64,000 nucleotides of DNA. Origin: JAMXLO01 sp963719805. GTDB taxonomy: Bacteria > Pseudomonadota > Alphaproteobacteria > Acetobacterales > Acetobacteraceae. A program made the translations under genes and the position numbers. Below, piece after piece: positions 53,502 to 62,817 of this stretch (positions are counted from its first letter, which is position 1; each line of letters opens with the position of its first letter). The DNA is taken from NCBI GenBank assembly GCA_963719805.1, contig CAVRDF010000009.1, positions 62,001 through 126,000 of the forward strand, in the 5' to 3' direction. The notes beneath the pieces were generated by a model. That model did no database searches. It had not been told where the DNA came from and saw nothing but the letters and a program-made list of their open reading frames with translations.

Positions 53502-55043
53502 GTGAACTTCGGGACGATCTTTGATCTGCCGCTACGGATGTGGCCGCAAAAGGAAGCGCTGATCTATGGCGCGGATCGCATCACGTATCAGCGCCTCGAA
53601 GAGCGCACCAACCGCGTGGCCAATGGGCTGCGTTCGCTCGGCATTGGCGAGGGCGATCATGTCGCCGTGCTGGTCAAGAACGATCCGCGCTTCGTCGAGA
53701 CACTGCTCGGAACATTGCGGGCCGGCGCGACGGCAACGCCGACAACGACGCGAGCCCATTACACGACGCTTGCGCACATCGTGGCCGACACCGGCGCGCG
53801 CGTGCTCTTTGCCTCGGCCGATTTCGCCGAGGAGGCCGCTCAGATTGCCGCACAAAGCGCGGGCCTCAAGCATGTCTTCGTCATGGATGCTGACGCGCCA
53901 GGAACCCTCCGCTACGATGATTGGCTCGCCACTCAGTCCGACAGCCGGCTCATCGTCGAGAAACTACCGGCTGACCTCGCCCTTATTTCCTACACGTCCG
54001 GTTCGACCGGGCTACCCAAGGGCGTATTGCTGACGCACGGCGCCATGGATTGGGCGACGCGCAACCTGCGCCGCGCGCTGCTGTATGGACCGGACGAGCG
54101 CTGCCTGCTTGCCGTGCCGATGTTTCATGCCAACGGCATGCTCGCCGGACTGTTCTCCATGCTCGAATGCGGTGGCTCGATTGTCGTTCTGCATGACGTC
54201 GACCCGAAGGAGATGATCCGCGCGATCGCACGCGAGCGCTGCACCTACACCACGGGTGTGCCGGCGATGTACAAATTGATATTGCGGGAAGACAAACTTC
54301 TGGCTGAGACGGATTGCTCCTCGCTTCGGTTCGTGATCTGCGGTTCGTCCGAGGTCCCGGAGGATCTGCTTGCTGAATTCACCGACCGGCTTGCCCCGAT
54401 GCTTGAGGCTTATGGCCTTACCGAGTGCGGCTTCGTCTGCAACAACCCACGATGGGGTATTACCAAGCAGGGCACGACCGGCCTCCCCTATCCCGGCGTC
54501 GAACTGCGTATCGTCGATCAAACGGATGTCGCGCGCGATGTTGCTGTCGGTGAGCTCGGCGAGTTGCTTGTTCGCTCGCCAGGTAATCTGCTGGCCTACC
54601 ACAATCTCCCTGAAGTCACCGCTGAGCGCCTGCTGCCCGACGGCTGGTTCCGCACACGCGACATCGTAAGGGCGGACGAGCAGGGCTACGTCGAGATCGT
54701 TGGCCGTGCGGACGATCGCATCAGCTGCGCGGGCGAGAGCATCTATCCGAAGGAAGTCGAAAACGTCCTCTTGCAGCATCCCGATCTTGTCGACGTGACG
54801 GTCGTGCCGATGCGCGACGAGGTAAAAGGCGAGGTTCCCGTTGCCTTCGTTATCGAGCGTGCGCCAGGCGCCGCGAAGGAAGCTGCAATCAAGGATTTCT
54901 GTATCCGCAACGGCGCGCCTTACATGCATCCGCGCCGCGTCTTCGTGCTCGCGGAGATGCCACTCACCCCCGTGAAGAAGGTCGATCGTTCTGCCCTCAA
55001 GCAGCTAGCGGAGGCATCCCGGCAACGAGAAGAACGCGGCTGA
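53502..55043 (+). CDS. Acyl-CoA ligase, ANL (AMP-binding) family
   Basis: Ligase of 513 residues. Motifs are ISYTSGSTGLPKGVLLTHG (P-loop), PMFHANGMLAG, EAYGLTECGF, GWFRTRDIVRADEQGYVEIVGR (as RTRDIVRADEQGYVEIVGR), ISCAGESIYPKEVE and the catalytic Lys in PLTPVKKVDR. It resembles long-chain or aromatic acyl-CoA synthetases. GTG at 53502 follows GAGAGGGAGGT. It activates the acid handled by this locus, whose CoA ester could be the effector of the thioesterase-TetR regulator. Confidence 0.9.
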   Translation: MNFGTIFDLPLRMWPQKEALIYGADRITYQRLEERTNRVANGLRSLGIGEGDHVAVLVKNDPRFVETLLGTLRAGATATPTTTRAHYTTLAHIVADTGARVLFASADFAEEAAQIAAQSAGLKHVFVMDADAPGTLRYDDWLATQSDSRLIVEKLPADLALISYTSGSTGLPKGVLLTHGAMDWATRNLRRALLYGPDERCLLAVPMFHANGMLAGLFSMLECGGSIVVLHDVDPKEMIRAIARERCTYTTGVPAMYKLILREDKLLAETDCSSLRFVICGSSEVPEDLLAEFTDRLAPMLEAYGLTECGFVCNNPRWGITKQGTTGLPYPGVELRIVDQTDVARDVAVGELGELLVRSPGNLLAYHNLPEVTAERLLPDGWFRTRDIVRADEQGYVEIVGRADDRISCAGESIYPKEVENVLLQHPDLVDVTVVPMRDEVKGEVPVAFVIERAPGAAKEAAIKDFCIRNGAPYMHPRRVFVLAEMPLTPVKKVDRSALKQLAEASRQREERG

Positions 55044-55054
55044 CAGAGCGCGCG

Positions 55055-56248
55055 CTACTGCAGCAGCCGCGCTGAACCGCCTTGACCGGTCGCCTGCGCA
55101 TCGACCTGCACGGCGGAGGCCGGCACGCCAGCTGCGGTCAACGCGGCGGCCATCGCCTTTGCGCGCGACAATCCCAGCGTGAGCGCGGTTGACTGGGCGC
55201 CCGGATCGCTCGAGGCCGCGTCACCGAACCCGGTAACTGCAATGATCCCATTGCCGCGGCGTGAGGCGAGCTGCCTCAGTTTGTCCGCCGCCGACTGTTG
55301 CAGGTCGGCCGATCCGGTGATGAAGACAACGCTGACGGTGTTGCTGGGAGCGGCAGGCGCGGCTACCGGGCTCGCGGACGCAACAGTGGCCGGCGGTGCG
55401 GCAGGTGGCGGTGCGGCAGGTGGCGGAGCGACTGGCGATGCAGGCGGCGCCGGAACCGCCGCGGTCACCGCCGGCGACGGCGACGGCGGTGGTGCGACCG
55501 GCGCGGGCGGTGGTGACGCCTTGGGTAGCGGCGGCGGCGGCGCAGCCATCGGAACGCCGGGTAGATTAGGTGGCGGCGGCGGCGCGGTTGGCACCGGCGG
55601 CGGAGCAGCGGCTGCGCCTACTGGTTCTGCTGCCGCCCCCGGTGGCGCCAATGGCACGCTGGCCACCGAGCCAACGGGCGCCTTGGCGGGAGGCGGTGCT
55701 GTCTCCGATGCCGCGGGCGGCGTTGCGGAAGCTGGGGGCGGATTCGCCGATGCCGGAGGCGCCGGTGGCGCCTCGACGGCCGGCACGGTGGCGCTGGCCG
55801 TGGCAGTGCCTGGCGGCGGGGGTGGCGGCGGTGGCGGCAGGCTGCCCTTGCCGAACAAGCCGGGCGAAGCACTTGGCGACGACGGATCTGCTATCGGCGC
55901 CGCCGCCGCCAGATGCTGCGCATTCGTCCGGTCAGCGATCAGTGCGTTGGCAATATTGGTCAGTGCCGCCCGGTCCGGTTGCGCCGGCGCGGGCGGTACC
56001 GAGGCGAGGTTCGGATAAGGCTGGTCCGCGCCCGGCGGAGGCGGGCGGTCTTCGGCAATCTTGCCGCCTTGCAGGTCGTGCCACCAGGTTACCGGATTGA
56101 TCGAGGACGGCACCGACGCACAACTCGACAGCAGAAGTGCAAGAGCCACGCCGGAATGAGGGGCAGCGATGCGGGGATTCGCACCTCGATCGGCTTGAAC
56201 GCGCCCCGGCACACCCCTAGTTTGCCCGCCTCTGCCACTCATCCGCAT
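55055..56248 (-). CDS. OmpA-like lipoprotein with long Pro/Ala-rich linker
   Basis: Envelope protein of about 397 residues. A hydrophobic stretch SGVALALLLSSCASVPSS contains a lipobox (LSSC), followed by INPVTWWHDLQGGKIAE, a segment I associate with Acetobacteraceae cell-envelope proteins. A Pro/Ala-rich linker of about 200 residues leads to an OmpA-like peptidoglycan-binding domain (SVVFITGSADLQQSAADKL, then VTGFGDAASSDPGAQ). The start is uncertain (ATG 56248, 56242 or later), since the N-terminal residues before the lipobox are unusually long. It may link outer membrane and peptidoglycan. Confidence 0.8.
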   Translation of the reverse strand: MRMSGRGGQTRGVPGRVQADRGANPRIAAPHSGVALALLLSSCASVPSSINPVTWWHDLQGGKIAEDRPPPPGADQPYPNLASVPPAPAQPDRAALTNIANALIADRTNAQHLAAAAPIADPSSPSASPGLFGKGSLPPPPPPPPPGTATASATVPAVEAPPAPPASANPPPASATPPAASETAPPPAKAPVGSVASVPLAPPGAAAEPVGAAAAPPPVPTAPPPPPNLPGVPMAAPPPPLPKASPPPAPVAPPPSPSPAVTAAVPAPPASPVAPPPAAPPPAAPPATVASASPVAAPAAPSNTVSVVFITGSADLQQSAADKLRQLASRRGNGIIAVTGFGDAASSDPGAQSTALTLGLSRAKAMAAALTAAGVPASAVQVDAQATGQGGSARLLQ

Positions 56249-56313
56249 CGTCGATTCCGTTCCAGCCGATGTCCCTGATGTAGCTTGTGGTGGTGCCAAC
56301 GGAAAGGACGCGC

Positions 56314-58110
56314 ATGCCCGAGACCGATAAGCCCGAAGCCGGGTTCAAGCTCCCCGACCCGGCGGAGATCGGTCGTTCTATGGCCGACATCGCCGAGCGC
56401 TCGCAACGTATTGTCGGCGACTGGCTGCGCCGTCAGGCTGACGAGGACCATTCGCCCGATCCGTTCAATATCGGCAGCGCATTCCTGGAGATGACCGCCA
56501 AGCTGATCGCCAACCCGGCGCGCCTGATGCAGGCACAGCTCGGCTTCTGGCAGGACTACATGACCCTCTGGCAGAACACCGCGCGCCGGATCATGGGCAT
56601 GCAGACCTCGCCGGTAATCGACGCGCCCGACACCGACCGGCGCTTCAGGGACGATGCCTGGAAAGAGAATGAGGTCTTCGACTTCATCAAGCAGTCCTAT
56701 CTTCTGTCGGCACGCTACGTGCAGGACGTGGTGAAACACGTCGATGGCCTGGATGCGAAGACCGCGCAGAAAGTGGATTTTTACGCACGGCAGTTTGTCG
56801 ACGCGATGAGCCCGTCGAACTTCCTGCTGACCAACCCGGAGGTGCTGCGCAAGACGGCGGAGACCGGCGGCGAGAATCTGCTGAAGGGCCTGAACAACCT
56901 GCTGACCGATCTCGAGCAGGGCAAGGGCAAGCTCCGCATCAAGATGACGGATATGGACGCCTTCAAACTGGGCGAGAATATCGGCGTCTCGCCCGGCAAG
57001 GTGGTGTTCCAGAACGACCTGATCCAGCTCATTCAGTACACGCCGACGACTGAAAAGGTGCTGAAGCGGCCATTGCTGATCGGCCCACCCTGGATCAACA
57101 AGTTCTATATTCTCGACCTGCGGCCGCGAAACAGCTTCGTCCGCTGGGCGGTCTCCCAAGGGCATACGGTGTTCGTGATCTCCTGGGTCAATCCAGATGC
57201 ACGGCTCGCCGAGAAGGGGTTCGAGGATTACATGCAGGAAGGCTATCTCGCCGCGCTCGATGCAATCGAGCGAGCGACCGGCGAGCGAGAGATCAATGCC
57301 ATCGGCTATTGCCTGGGCGGCACGCTGCTGGCCAGTACGCTCGCCTATATGGCGGCGAAGAAGGATGACCGCATCAAGTCGGCGACATTCTTCGTGACGC
57401 TGACCGACTTCGAGGACGCCGGCGAACTCGGCGTGTTCATCGACGAAGAACAGTTGAAGTCGCTGGAAGGCAAGATGAACAAGCGCGGCTATCTCGAGGG
57501 CTCCGAGATGGCGACCACGTTCAATATGCTGCGCGCCAACGACCTGATCTGGTCGTTCGTGGTGAACAACTACCTGCTGGGCAACGATCCCTTCCCGTTC
57601 GACCTTTTGTATTGGAACGCCGACTCCACGCGCATGCCCGCACGCATGCACAGTTTCTACCTGCGCAAGATGTACCAGGAGAATTTGCTGTCGCAGCCGG
57701 GCGGCATCAGCCTGTCCGGTGTGCCGATCGACCTGCGCAAGATCAAGACACCGGCGTATTTCCTGTCCACACGCGAAGACCATATCGCACCGTGGAAGTC
57801 CACCTATCGGGGCACGCAGTTGCTCAGCGGACCGAAGCGCTTCGTGCTGGCGGCATCCGGACACATCGCCGGCGTGGTGAACCCGCCCGAGAGCGGAAAA
57901 TACAATCACTGGATCAACACCGATCTGCCACCCGATGCCGAGACGTGGTTCAAGGGCGCCACCGAAATGGCCGGTTCGTGGTGGCCGGACTGGCATCGCT
58001 GGGTCAGCGCGCTTGGCAAGGAACAGGTGCCGGCTCGCACGCCGGGCGAGGGAAAGCTAAAGGCAATCGAGGATGCGCCCGGCAGCTACGTCAAAGTGCG
58101 TCTTAGCTGA
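56314..58110 (+). CDS. phaC: Class I poly(R)-hydroxyalkanoate synthase
   Basis: Polymerase of 598 residues that builds polyhydroxyalkanoate from (R)-3-hydroxyacyl-CoA on granules. The lipase-box-like nucleophile is Cys333 in GYCLGG; the catalytic Asp lies in TREDHIAPW and His in ASGHIAGVV. The N-terminal 200 residues match the PhaC_N domain. The ATG at 56314 follows GGAAAGG by six bases; the frame opens at 56287. No phaA, phaB or phasin gene is in the window. Confidence 0.96.
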   Translation: MPETDKPEAGFKLPDPAEIGRSMADIAERSQRIVGDWLRRQADEDHSPDPFNIGSAFLEMTAKLIANPARLMQAQLGFWQDYMTLWQNTARRIMGMQTSPVIDAPDTDRRFRDDAWKENEVFDFIKQSYLLSARYVQDVVKHVDGLDAKTAQKVDFYARQFVDAMSPSNFLLTNPEVLRKTAETGGENLLKGLNNLLTDLEQGKGKLRIKMTDMDAFKLGENIGVSPGKVVFQNDLIQLIQYTPTTEKVLKRPLLIGPPWINKFYILDLRPRNSFVRWAVSQGHTVFVISWVNPDARLAEKGFEDYMQEGYLAALDAIERATGEREINAIGYCLGGTLLASTLAYMAAKKDDRIKSATFFVTLTDFEDAGELGVFIDEEQLKSLEGKMNKRGYLEGSEMATTFNMLRANDLIWSFVVNNYLLGNDPFPFDLLYWNADSTRMPARMHSFYLRKMYQENLLSQPGGISLSGVPIDLRKIKTPAYFLSTREDHIAPWKSTYRGTQLLSGPKRFVLAASGHIAGVVNPPESGKYNHWINTDLPPDAETWFKGATEMAGSWWPDWHRWVSALGKEQVPARTPGEGKLKAIEDAPGSYVKVRLS

Positions 58111-58128
58111 TCACTGGCCCCGGCCGGC

Positions 58129-59244
58129 TCAGCGGTATTGCGCGCGCAGATAGTGCACCAGCGGATTGTCATGATCCGGATGCATCAAGTGGCGAAACTG
58201 CCGGCTCGGCCGACCGATATGCCGCTTGCGATATTCTGCCGCGTCGAAGTTTGGTGACGGGTCTATGTCGCGGTACATGCCGGCCTGCAGAAAATGCGCA
58301 AACGGATCACGGTTACCGCGCACCTCATCCGCGTGCTGCTCGACATACCAGGCGACGTCGAACATCGGAGTCGGGCTGAATGCCTGGGTCCTTCGGTGCA
58401 ACAGGAAGTGCGCCAGGGCACTCTGCGCTGCCGGCACCGCATAGGTTTCGCGATACCACATGGGATCGAAATACGGTATCGGGCGGCGTCCCGCGTTCTC
58501 GCCTTCCATGATGTAGTGCACGACAGGGTTGACGCGAAGCTTCGCCACGCCTGGATTGGTCAGTAGATACCAACGCATATCGAAATAGATATTCGGCTTG
58601 CGTGACTCGCGCCAGCCGTAGCGGCAGAAATGCTCCACCGGATCCAACGCCGCCTCGTGCACGTCGGCACCGTTGATCAGGTAATAGTTCGGATCGATCA
58701 GACCCGATGGCTGAACAATATCGAAATCGGGAAACACCTCGCGCTGTTCCCGCGCCATATCCGACAGGAAATGCATGAACGGATCCTCGCCTGCCGCGGG
58801 ATCGTCACGATACGGCTCGAGGTACAAGATCGCATGCAGTTCCGGCATCGGCGCGAAATGACCCGTGGCTCGCTGCGTCAGAAAATGCGCCAGCGAGACC
58901 GCGTCGTCCGGCAGATCATAAGCCGCGCGATACCAAGCGGGATCGAAATGCCACGTCGGCCTGCGTCCCTCGTGATCGCCGTGCCGCAAATAATGCAGCA
59001 GCGGATTCATTCCCGCATCCCGCACGTCGGTATAGGTCTGCAGATACCAGGCGGGATCGAAATATGGGTTCGGCTTGCGTCCCTCCTGCCAGCCGTGCCG
59101 ATAGAAGTGCAGCAACGGTTCCAGGTCCGCGCTGCCCACGTCGGGATATTCCGCCAGGTACCAGGCGCCCTCAAACAGGCCGGACATTGCCAGCTCATCC
59201 AACTCCTGTGCGCTATCGCCCGGGTCGCTCAAGGCGGACCTCAC
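58129..59244 (-). CDS. Protein of nine FD-x-x-WY repeats
   Basis: Protein of 371 residues made almost entirely of about nine repeats of roughly 37 residues, pattern FD-x-x-WY...P-D-V...A...P-L-x-H-Y...G-x-x-E-G-R-x-P. Repeats 1-4 align one-to-one with 5-8 (for example HGWQEGRKPNPY with YGWRESRKPNIY, and two diverged repeats ending in AHFL), so a four-unit block was duplicated. Similar repeats accompany bacterial glycosyltransferases of surface polysaccharide synthesis. The GTG at 59244 overlaps the TPR-glycosyltransferase stop (GTGA). No catalytic domain is seen. Confidence 0.8.
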   Translation of the reverse strand: MRSALSDPGDSAQELDELAMSGLFEGAWYLAEYPDVGSADLEPLLHFYRHGWQEGRKPNPYFDPAWYLQTYTDVRDAGMNPLLHYLRHGDHEGRRPTWHFDPAWYRAAYDLPDDAVSLAHFLTQRATGHFAPMPELHAILYLEPYRDDPAAGEDPFMHFLSDMAREQREVFPDFDIVQPSGLIDPNYYLINGADVHEAALDPVEHFCRYGWRESRKPNIYFDMRWYLLTNPGVAKLRVNPVVHYIMEGENAGRRPIPYFDPMWYRETYAVPAAQSALAHFLLHRRTQAFSPTPMFDVAWYVEQHADEVRGNRDPFAHFLQAGMYRDIDPSPNFDAAEYRKRHIGRPSRQFRHLMHPDHDNPLVHYLRAQYR

Positions 59245-60665
59245 TCGGCAGCAATACCCTCGGTGCCGGCGCGCAGCGCTCCGGCCAATGCGGCCGCGAC
59301 CTCGGCAATGACTGCGTCCCACGCGCCGGGTGTCTTTTGCCGAAACAGCCGCGCCGTTGGATACCATGGGCTGTCGCTTCGCTCGAGCAGCCAGCGCCAG
59401 TCGGCTGCCTTCGGCAGCATGATCCATACCGGCTTGCCGAGCGCACCGGCCAAATGGCCCATCGCTGTATCCACTGTAATGACCAGGTCGAGATTGGCGA
59501 TCACAGCCGCCGTCTCGCCGAAGTCCGTCAGTTCCGCCGAGATGTCGGTCATGCCAGGGAACTGTGCCAGCGCCGCCTGATCCGCCGCTGGCAACGCCTT
59601 CTGCAGCGAGACGAAACTGGTACGTCCGTTTTCGGCAAATGGCATCAGCCGTTCCAGCCGGATCGAGCGACGCCGATCGTTTGGATGCGTCGGCCGGCCG
59701 GTCCATGCCAACCCAATCCGGCGCTTGCCGGCCGGCAGCGTCGCATCCAGCTTCTCCCGCCAATGCGACACCCGCGCCTTATCAGCGAACAGGTACGGAA
59801 CCTTGTTGGGGACGGTGTCGAGCACCGTGTGCACAAGACCAGGCACGCTGGACAGCCGGCAATGCGCGGCATGCCCCGGCACATCGGTCCAGCGGTGGCA
59901 GGACCGCTTGACACCAGGAATGACCGACAACAGCGGTGCCAACTCCGCGCTGCACCCCAGGATCAACTCCTGGCAGCGTTCCGCGATCATCGGGATGTAG
60001 CGCGCGAATTGGATTGTATCGCCGTAGCCCTGATCGCCCACCATCAACAGACGGCCATTGGGGATACGCATGCCGTTCCACGCAGCCGACGTCATCTTCG
60101 GCAGCGTACCCTTCCCTGCCTCGGTCTGATTGCGCCACTCGTATTCGACCCAGCCAGGTTCGAACTCTCCCATCGCGAGCAAATTCTGTCCAAGCGCCAG
60201 GTGCCCATCGGCATGGTCAGGTTTGATCCCGAGTGCACGCAACAGACAGGCGACCGCGTGCTCCCGGTCGTCCACATCCGTGAATACCAGCGAAAGATTC
60301 ACCAGATGATCTGCGTTCTGTGGATCGAGCCGGATCAACTCCTGCCCGACCCTCAGCGCGTCCTGCATGCGATAGACCATGCGGTATAACGCACTCAGAT
60401 TGGCATACCAGCTTGGCACGCCGGTGCGAAGCGACACGGCGCGTTCCAGCAAGGAGATGCCGCGCTCCGGATCGTTGGTGTGCGCGGCAATCATACCCAA
60501 CAATGCCAGTGCAGAGGCATTCTCCGGCGCGCTTGCGAGGACGTCGTTGCAGATGCCCGCAGCTTCGCCAAATCGCTTCGCCTGCGCGGCAGCCTGCGCG
60601 CGGCCGAGCGCCTGTCCCGCTGTCTCACCCGCGGCGGCGGCGGCCGGCGCGACGGTCACGCTCAC
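59241..60665 (-). CDS. TPR protein with glycosyltransferase family 9-like domain
   Basis: Protein of 474 residues. Residues 15-180 form TPR repeats (AAAQAKRFGEAAGICNDVLAS, ERGISLLERAVSL, AVACLLRALGIKPDHADGHLAL), and the C-terminal 270 residues resemble the heptosyltransferase/GT9 fold, with LLMVGDQGYGDTIQFARYIP, RIGLAWTGRPTHPNDRRRS and a late DLVITVDTAMGHLAGALGKPVW. Such hybrids are common in alphaproteobacteria. It probably transfers a sugar to a surface glycan or protein. Coupled to the repeat protein downstream. Confidence 0.88.
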   Translation of the reverse strand: MSVTVAPAAAAAGETAGQALGRAQAAAQAKRFGEAAGICNDVLASAPENASALALLGMIAAHTNDPERGISLLERAVSLRTGVPSWYANLSALYRMVYRMQDALRVGQELIRLDPQNADHLVNLSLVFTDVDDREHAVACLLRALGIKPDHADGHLALGQNLLAMGEFEPGWVEYEWRNQTEAGKGTLPKMTSAAWNGMRIPNGRLLMVGDQGYGDTIQFARYIPMIAERCQELILGCSAELAPLLSVIPGVKRSCHRWTDVPGHAAHCRLSSVPGLVHTVLDTVPNKVPYLFADKARVSHWREKLDATLPAGKRRIGLAWTGRPTHPNDRRRSIRLERLMPFAENGRTSFVSLQKALPAADQAALAQFPGMTDISAELTDFGETAAVIANLDLVITVDTAMGHLAGALGKPVWIMLPKAADWRWLLERSDSPWYPTARLFRQKTPGAWDAVIAEVAAALAGALRAGTEGIAAE

Positions 60666-60785
60666 GCTGCCACCATCGTCCGCTGCCGCGGCATAACAAT
60701 TTCGTTCATCGACGCCCGCAAATCCAGCATGCGGGAACTATACAACGCCCAGCCGGGCAGCGCTAAGCGGCCAGTAAGCAGGAGA

Positions 60786-61724
60786 CTACGATGTCAGCTT
60801 GTCGATCTCGGCAAGTTCGTCGGCGGTCAGCTCCCAACTGCCCGCGTTAACGTTCTGCTCGAGTTGCTCGGGCCTGGTCGCTCCAGCGATGACGCTGCTG
60901 ACAGGCTTCTGCGCCAGCAGCCAACTGAACGCGAGGTCCAACATCGAGTGGCCGCGACTTTCCGCGAAATCGCCCAGCCGTTCGGCGATTCCCCAGTTGC
61001 GATCGGTGAGAACGCGATCTGCCAGCCGCTGCGTGTTGGCCAGCCGCGTGCCGCTCGGCAGAGCGGCGTTGCGGCGATACTTGCCGGTCAGCAGTCCGCT
61101 CGCCAGCGGAAAGTACGGCAACAGCCCAAGTCCGAGCTTGCGCATCGCCGGCATCAGCTCGGGTTCCGGCGCGCGATGGACCAGCGAATACTCGTCCTGG
61201 CAGGAAACAAACGCATTCAGTCCGCAACTTTTCGCCGTCCAGTGGGCCTCCATCACCTGCCACGCCGGAAAGTTAGAGCAGCCGATGTAGCGCACCTTCC
61301 CTTGATGGATCAGATCATCCAGCGCACGCAGCGTCTCCTCGATCGGTGTGCGCGGATCGGGCTGATGCATCTGGTACAGGTCGATATGATCGGTGCGCAG
61401 ACGGCGCAGGCTGTCCTCGACAGCAGTCATGACGTAGCGCCGTGAACCACCGATCTTTATATCGACGTCATCCATCGCCCATGCGAACTTGGTGGCAAGA
61501 ACGATCCGCTTGCGTTCGTCACCGAGCAGCTGGCCCAGGCAGGTTTCGGAACCGCCACGCTCGCCGTACATGTCCGCGGTGTCGAACAACGTGATGCCAA
61601 TGTCGAGCGCCTTATGAACGACCTTGCGCGTCGCCTCGAGGTCGATGCGTCCACCGAAGTTGTTGCAGCCAAGTCCAATCGCCGAGACGCGCAATCCCGA
61701 CGAACCCAGATTCCGGATTTCCAA
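60786..61724 (-). CDS. Aldo/keto reductase
   Basis: NADPH-dependent oxidoreductase of 312 residues. The tetrad can be placed: Asp and Tyr in FDTADMYGERGG, Lys in VLATKFAWAM and His in DLYQMHQPDP. The C-terminal cofactor region VSSVIAGATRPEQLEQN is typical of the YhdN/PdxI-like group. It reduces aldehydes or ketones in the cytoplasm; substrate unknown. It is probably cotranscribed with the GST-like gene 14 bases upstream. Confidence 0.93.
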   Translation of the reverse strand: MEIRNLGSSGLRVSAIGLGCNNFGGRIDLEATRKVVHKALDIGITLFDTADMYGERGGSETCLGQLLGDERKRIVLATKFAWAMDDVDIKIGGSRRYVMTAVEDSLRRLRTDHIDLYQMHQPDPRTPIEETLRALDDLIHQGKVRYIGCSNFPAWQVMEAHWTAKSCGLNAFVSCQDEYSLVHRAPEPELMPAMRKLGLGLLPYFPLASGLLTGKYRRNAALPSGTRLANTQRLADRVLTDRNWGIAERLGDFAESRGHSMLDLAFSWLLAQKPVSSVIAGATRPEQLEQNVNAGSWELTADELAEIDKLTS

Positions 61725-61738
61725 GAGTGGGACCCCGT

Positions 61739-62749
61739 TCAGAAGTTGAGCAGCCTGCTGACATCCTTGCCGCGATCCGACGGATCGTCAAAATTCAGCG
61801 CCGGGCCGGCCGGGACAATCCCGGTCGGATTGATCTGCCTGTGACTCTGATAATAGTGCCGCTTGATGTGCGTGAAGTTCACCGTCGCGGCCACCCCGGG
61901 CAACTGATATATGTCGCGTATATACGCCCACAGATTGGTGTAATCGACGATACGCCGGACGTTGCACTTGAAGTGACCATGATAAACCGCATCGAATCGC
62001 ACCAATGTCGTAAACAGCCGGATATCAGCCTCGGTGAATATGTCCTCGCACAGAAAGCGCGATCTCGACAGCCGATCCTCCAGCCAGTCGAGCGTTTCGA
62101 ACAACGGCGTCACTGCTTCCTCATAGGCTGACTGAGTGGTCGCGAAGCCCGCCCGATACACGCCATTGTTCAGCGTTTCGTAGATTCGCGCGTTCAACTC
62201 GTCGACTTCGGCCCGCTGGTCCTTTGGATAATAGTCTCCAGGCCGCGCACCGACGCCATCGAATGCGCTGTTGAACATGCGGATGATTTCCGATGATTCG
62301 TTGTTCACGATCGTCTGGGTATGCTGGTCCCAGAGTACCGGCACGCTGGCACGCCCGCTATAGTGCGCATCGGCACGCGTGTAGATTTCATGCAGGTAGC
62401 GGCTGTTGAACAGCGGATCCGGAATCACCCCCTCGCCCGCTGAGAACGTCCAGCCCTGCTCCGCCATCAGCCAATGCGTGACGGATATCGGGATGATCTG
62501 CTCCAGCCCCTTAAGCGCACGCATGATCAACGTGCGATGCGCCCACGGACAGGCGAGCGACACATACAGGTGGTAACGGCCTGGCATGGCATCGAAGCCA
62601 TCGCTCCCGGTTGGACCAGGACGCCCGTCCGGCGTCACCCAATTGCGGAACGCCGCCGCCGAACGTTCGAAGCGGCCTGTTGGCTTTGCATCAGCCTTGG
62701 GCGCGGCAGGCTCCTGCTCGTGCCAGACACCATCGATCAGCACGCCCAT
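61739..62749 (-). CDS. Glutathionyl-hydroquinone reductase (Xi-class GST)
   Basis: Enzyme of 336 residues. The thioredoxin-like domain has Cys67 in VSLACPWAHRTLI, the nucleophile of Xi-class GSTs (YqjG/PcpF type), and NNESSEIIRMFN for glutathione binding; the helical domain follows. It reduces glutathionyl-hydroquinones and may protect against quinones from aromatic degradation elsewhere in this genome. The ATG at 62749 gives the standard MGVLIDGVW start; the frame opens at 62794. Confidence 0.93.
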   Translation of the reverse strand: MGVLIDGVWHEQEPAAPKADAKPTGRFERSAAAFRNWVTPDGRPGPTGSDGFDAMPGRYHLYVSLACPWAHRTLIMRALKGLEQIIPISVTHWLMAEQGWTFSAGEGVIPDPLFNSRYLHEIYTRADAHYSGRASVPVLWDQHTQTIVNNESSEIIRMFNSAFDGVGARPGDYYPKDQRAEVDELNARIYETLNNGVYRAGFATTQSAYEEAVTPLFETLDWLEDRLSRSRFLCEDIFTEADIRLFTTLVRFDAVYHGHFKCNVRRIVDYTNLWAYIRDIYQLPGVAATVNFTHIKRHYYQSHRQINPTGIVPAGPALNFDDPSDRGKDVSRLLNF

Positions 62750-62817
62750 CGTGGTTCCCCGCTTTCCCCGAAAACGGCCCTGCCACCCCGGCAAGGCCGC
62801 AGCAGCCTATCGTCCAT

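Noticed and set aside
55179..56018. Gly-rich frame opposite the OmpA-like gene
   Set aside because: The low-complexity Gly/Ala sequence is simply the complement of the Pro/Ala linker.
56239..57996. Long 585-residue antisense frame opposite phaC
   Set aside because: It mirrors phaC codon structure, has no recognisable domain, and phaC has full motif support.
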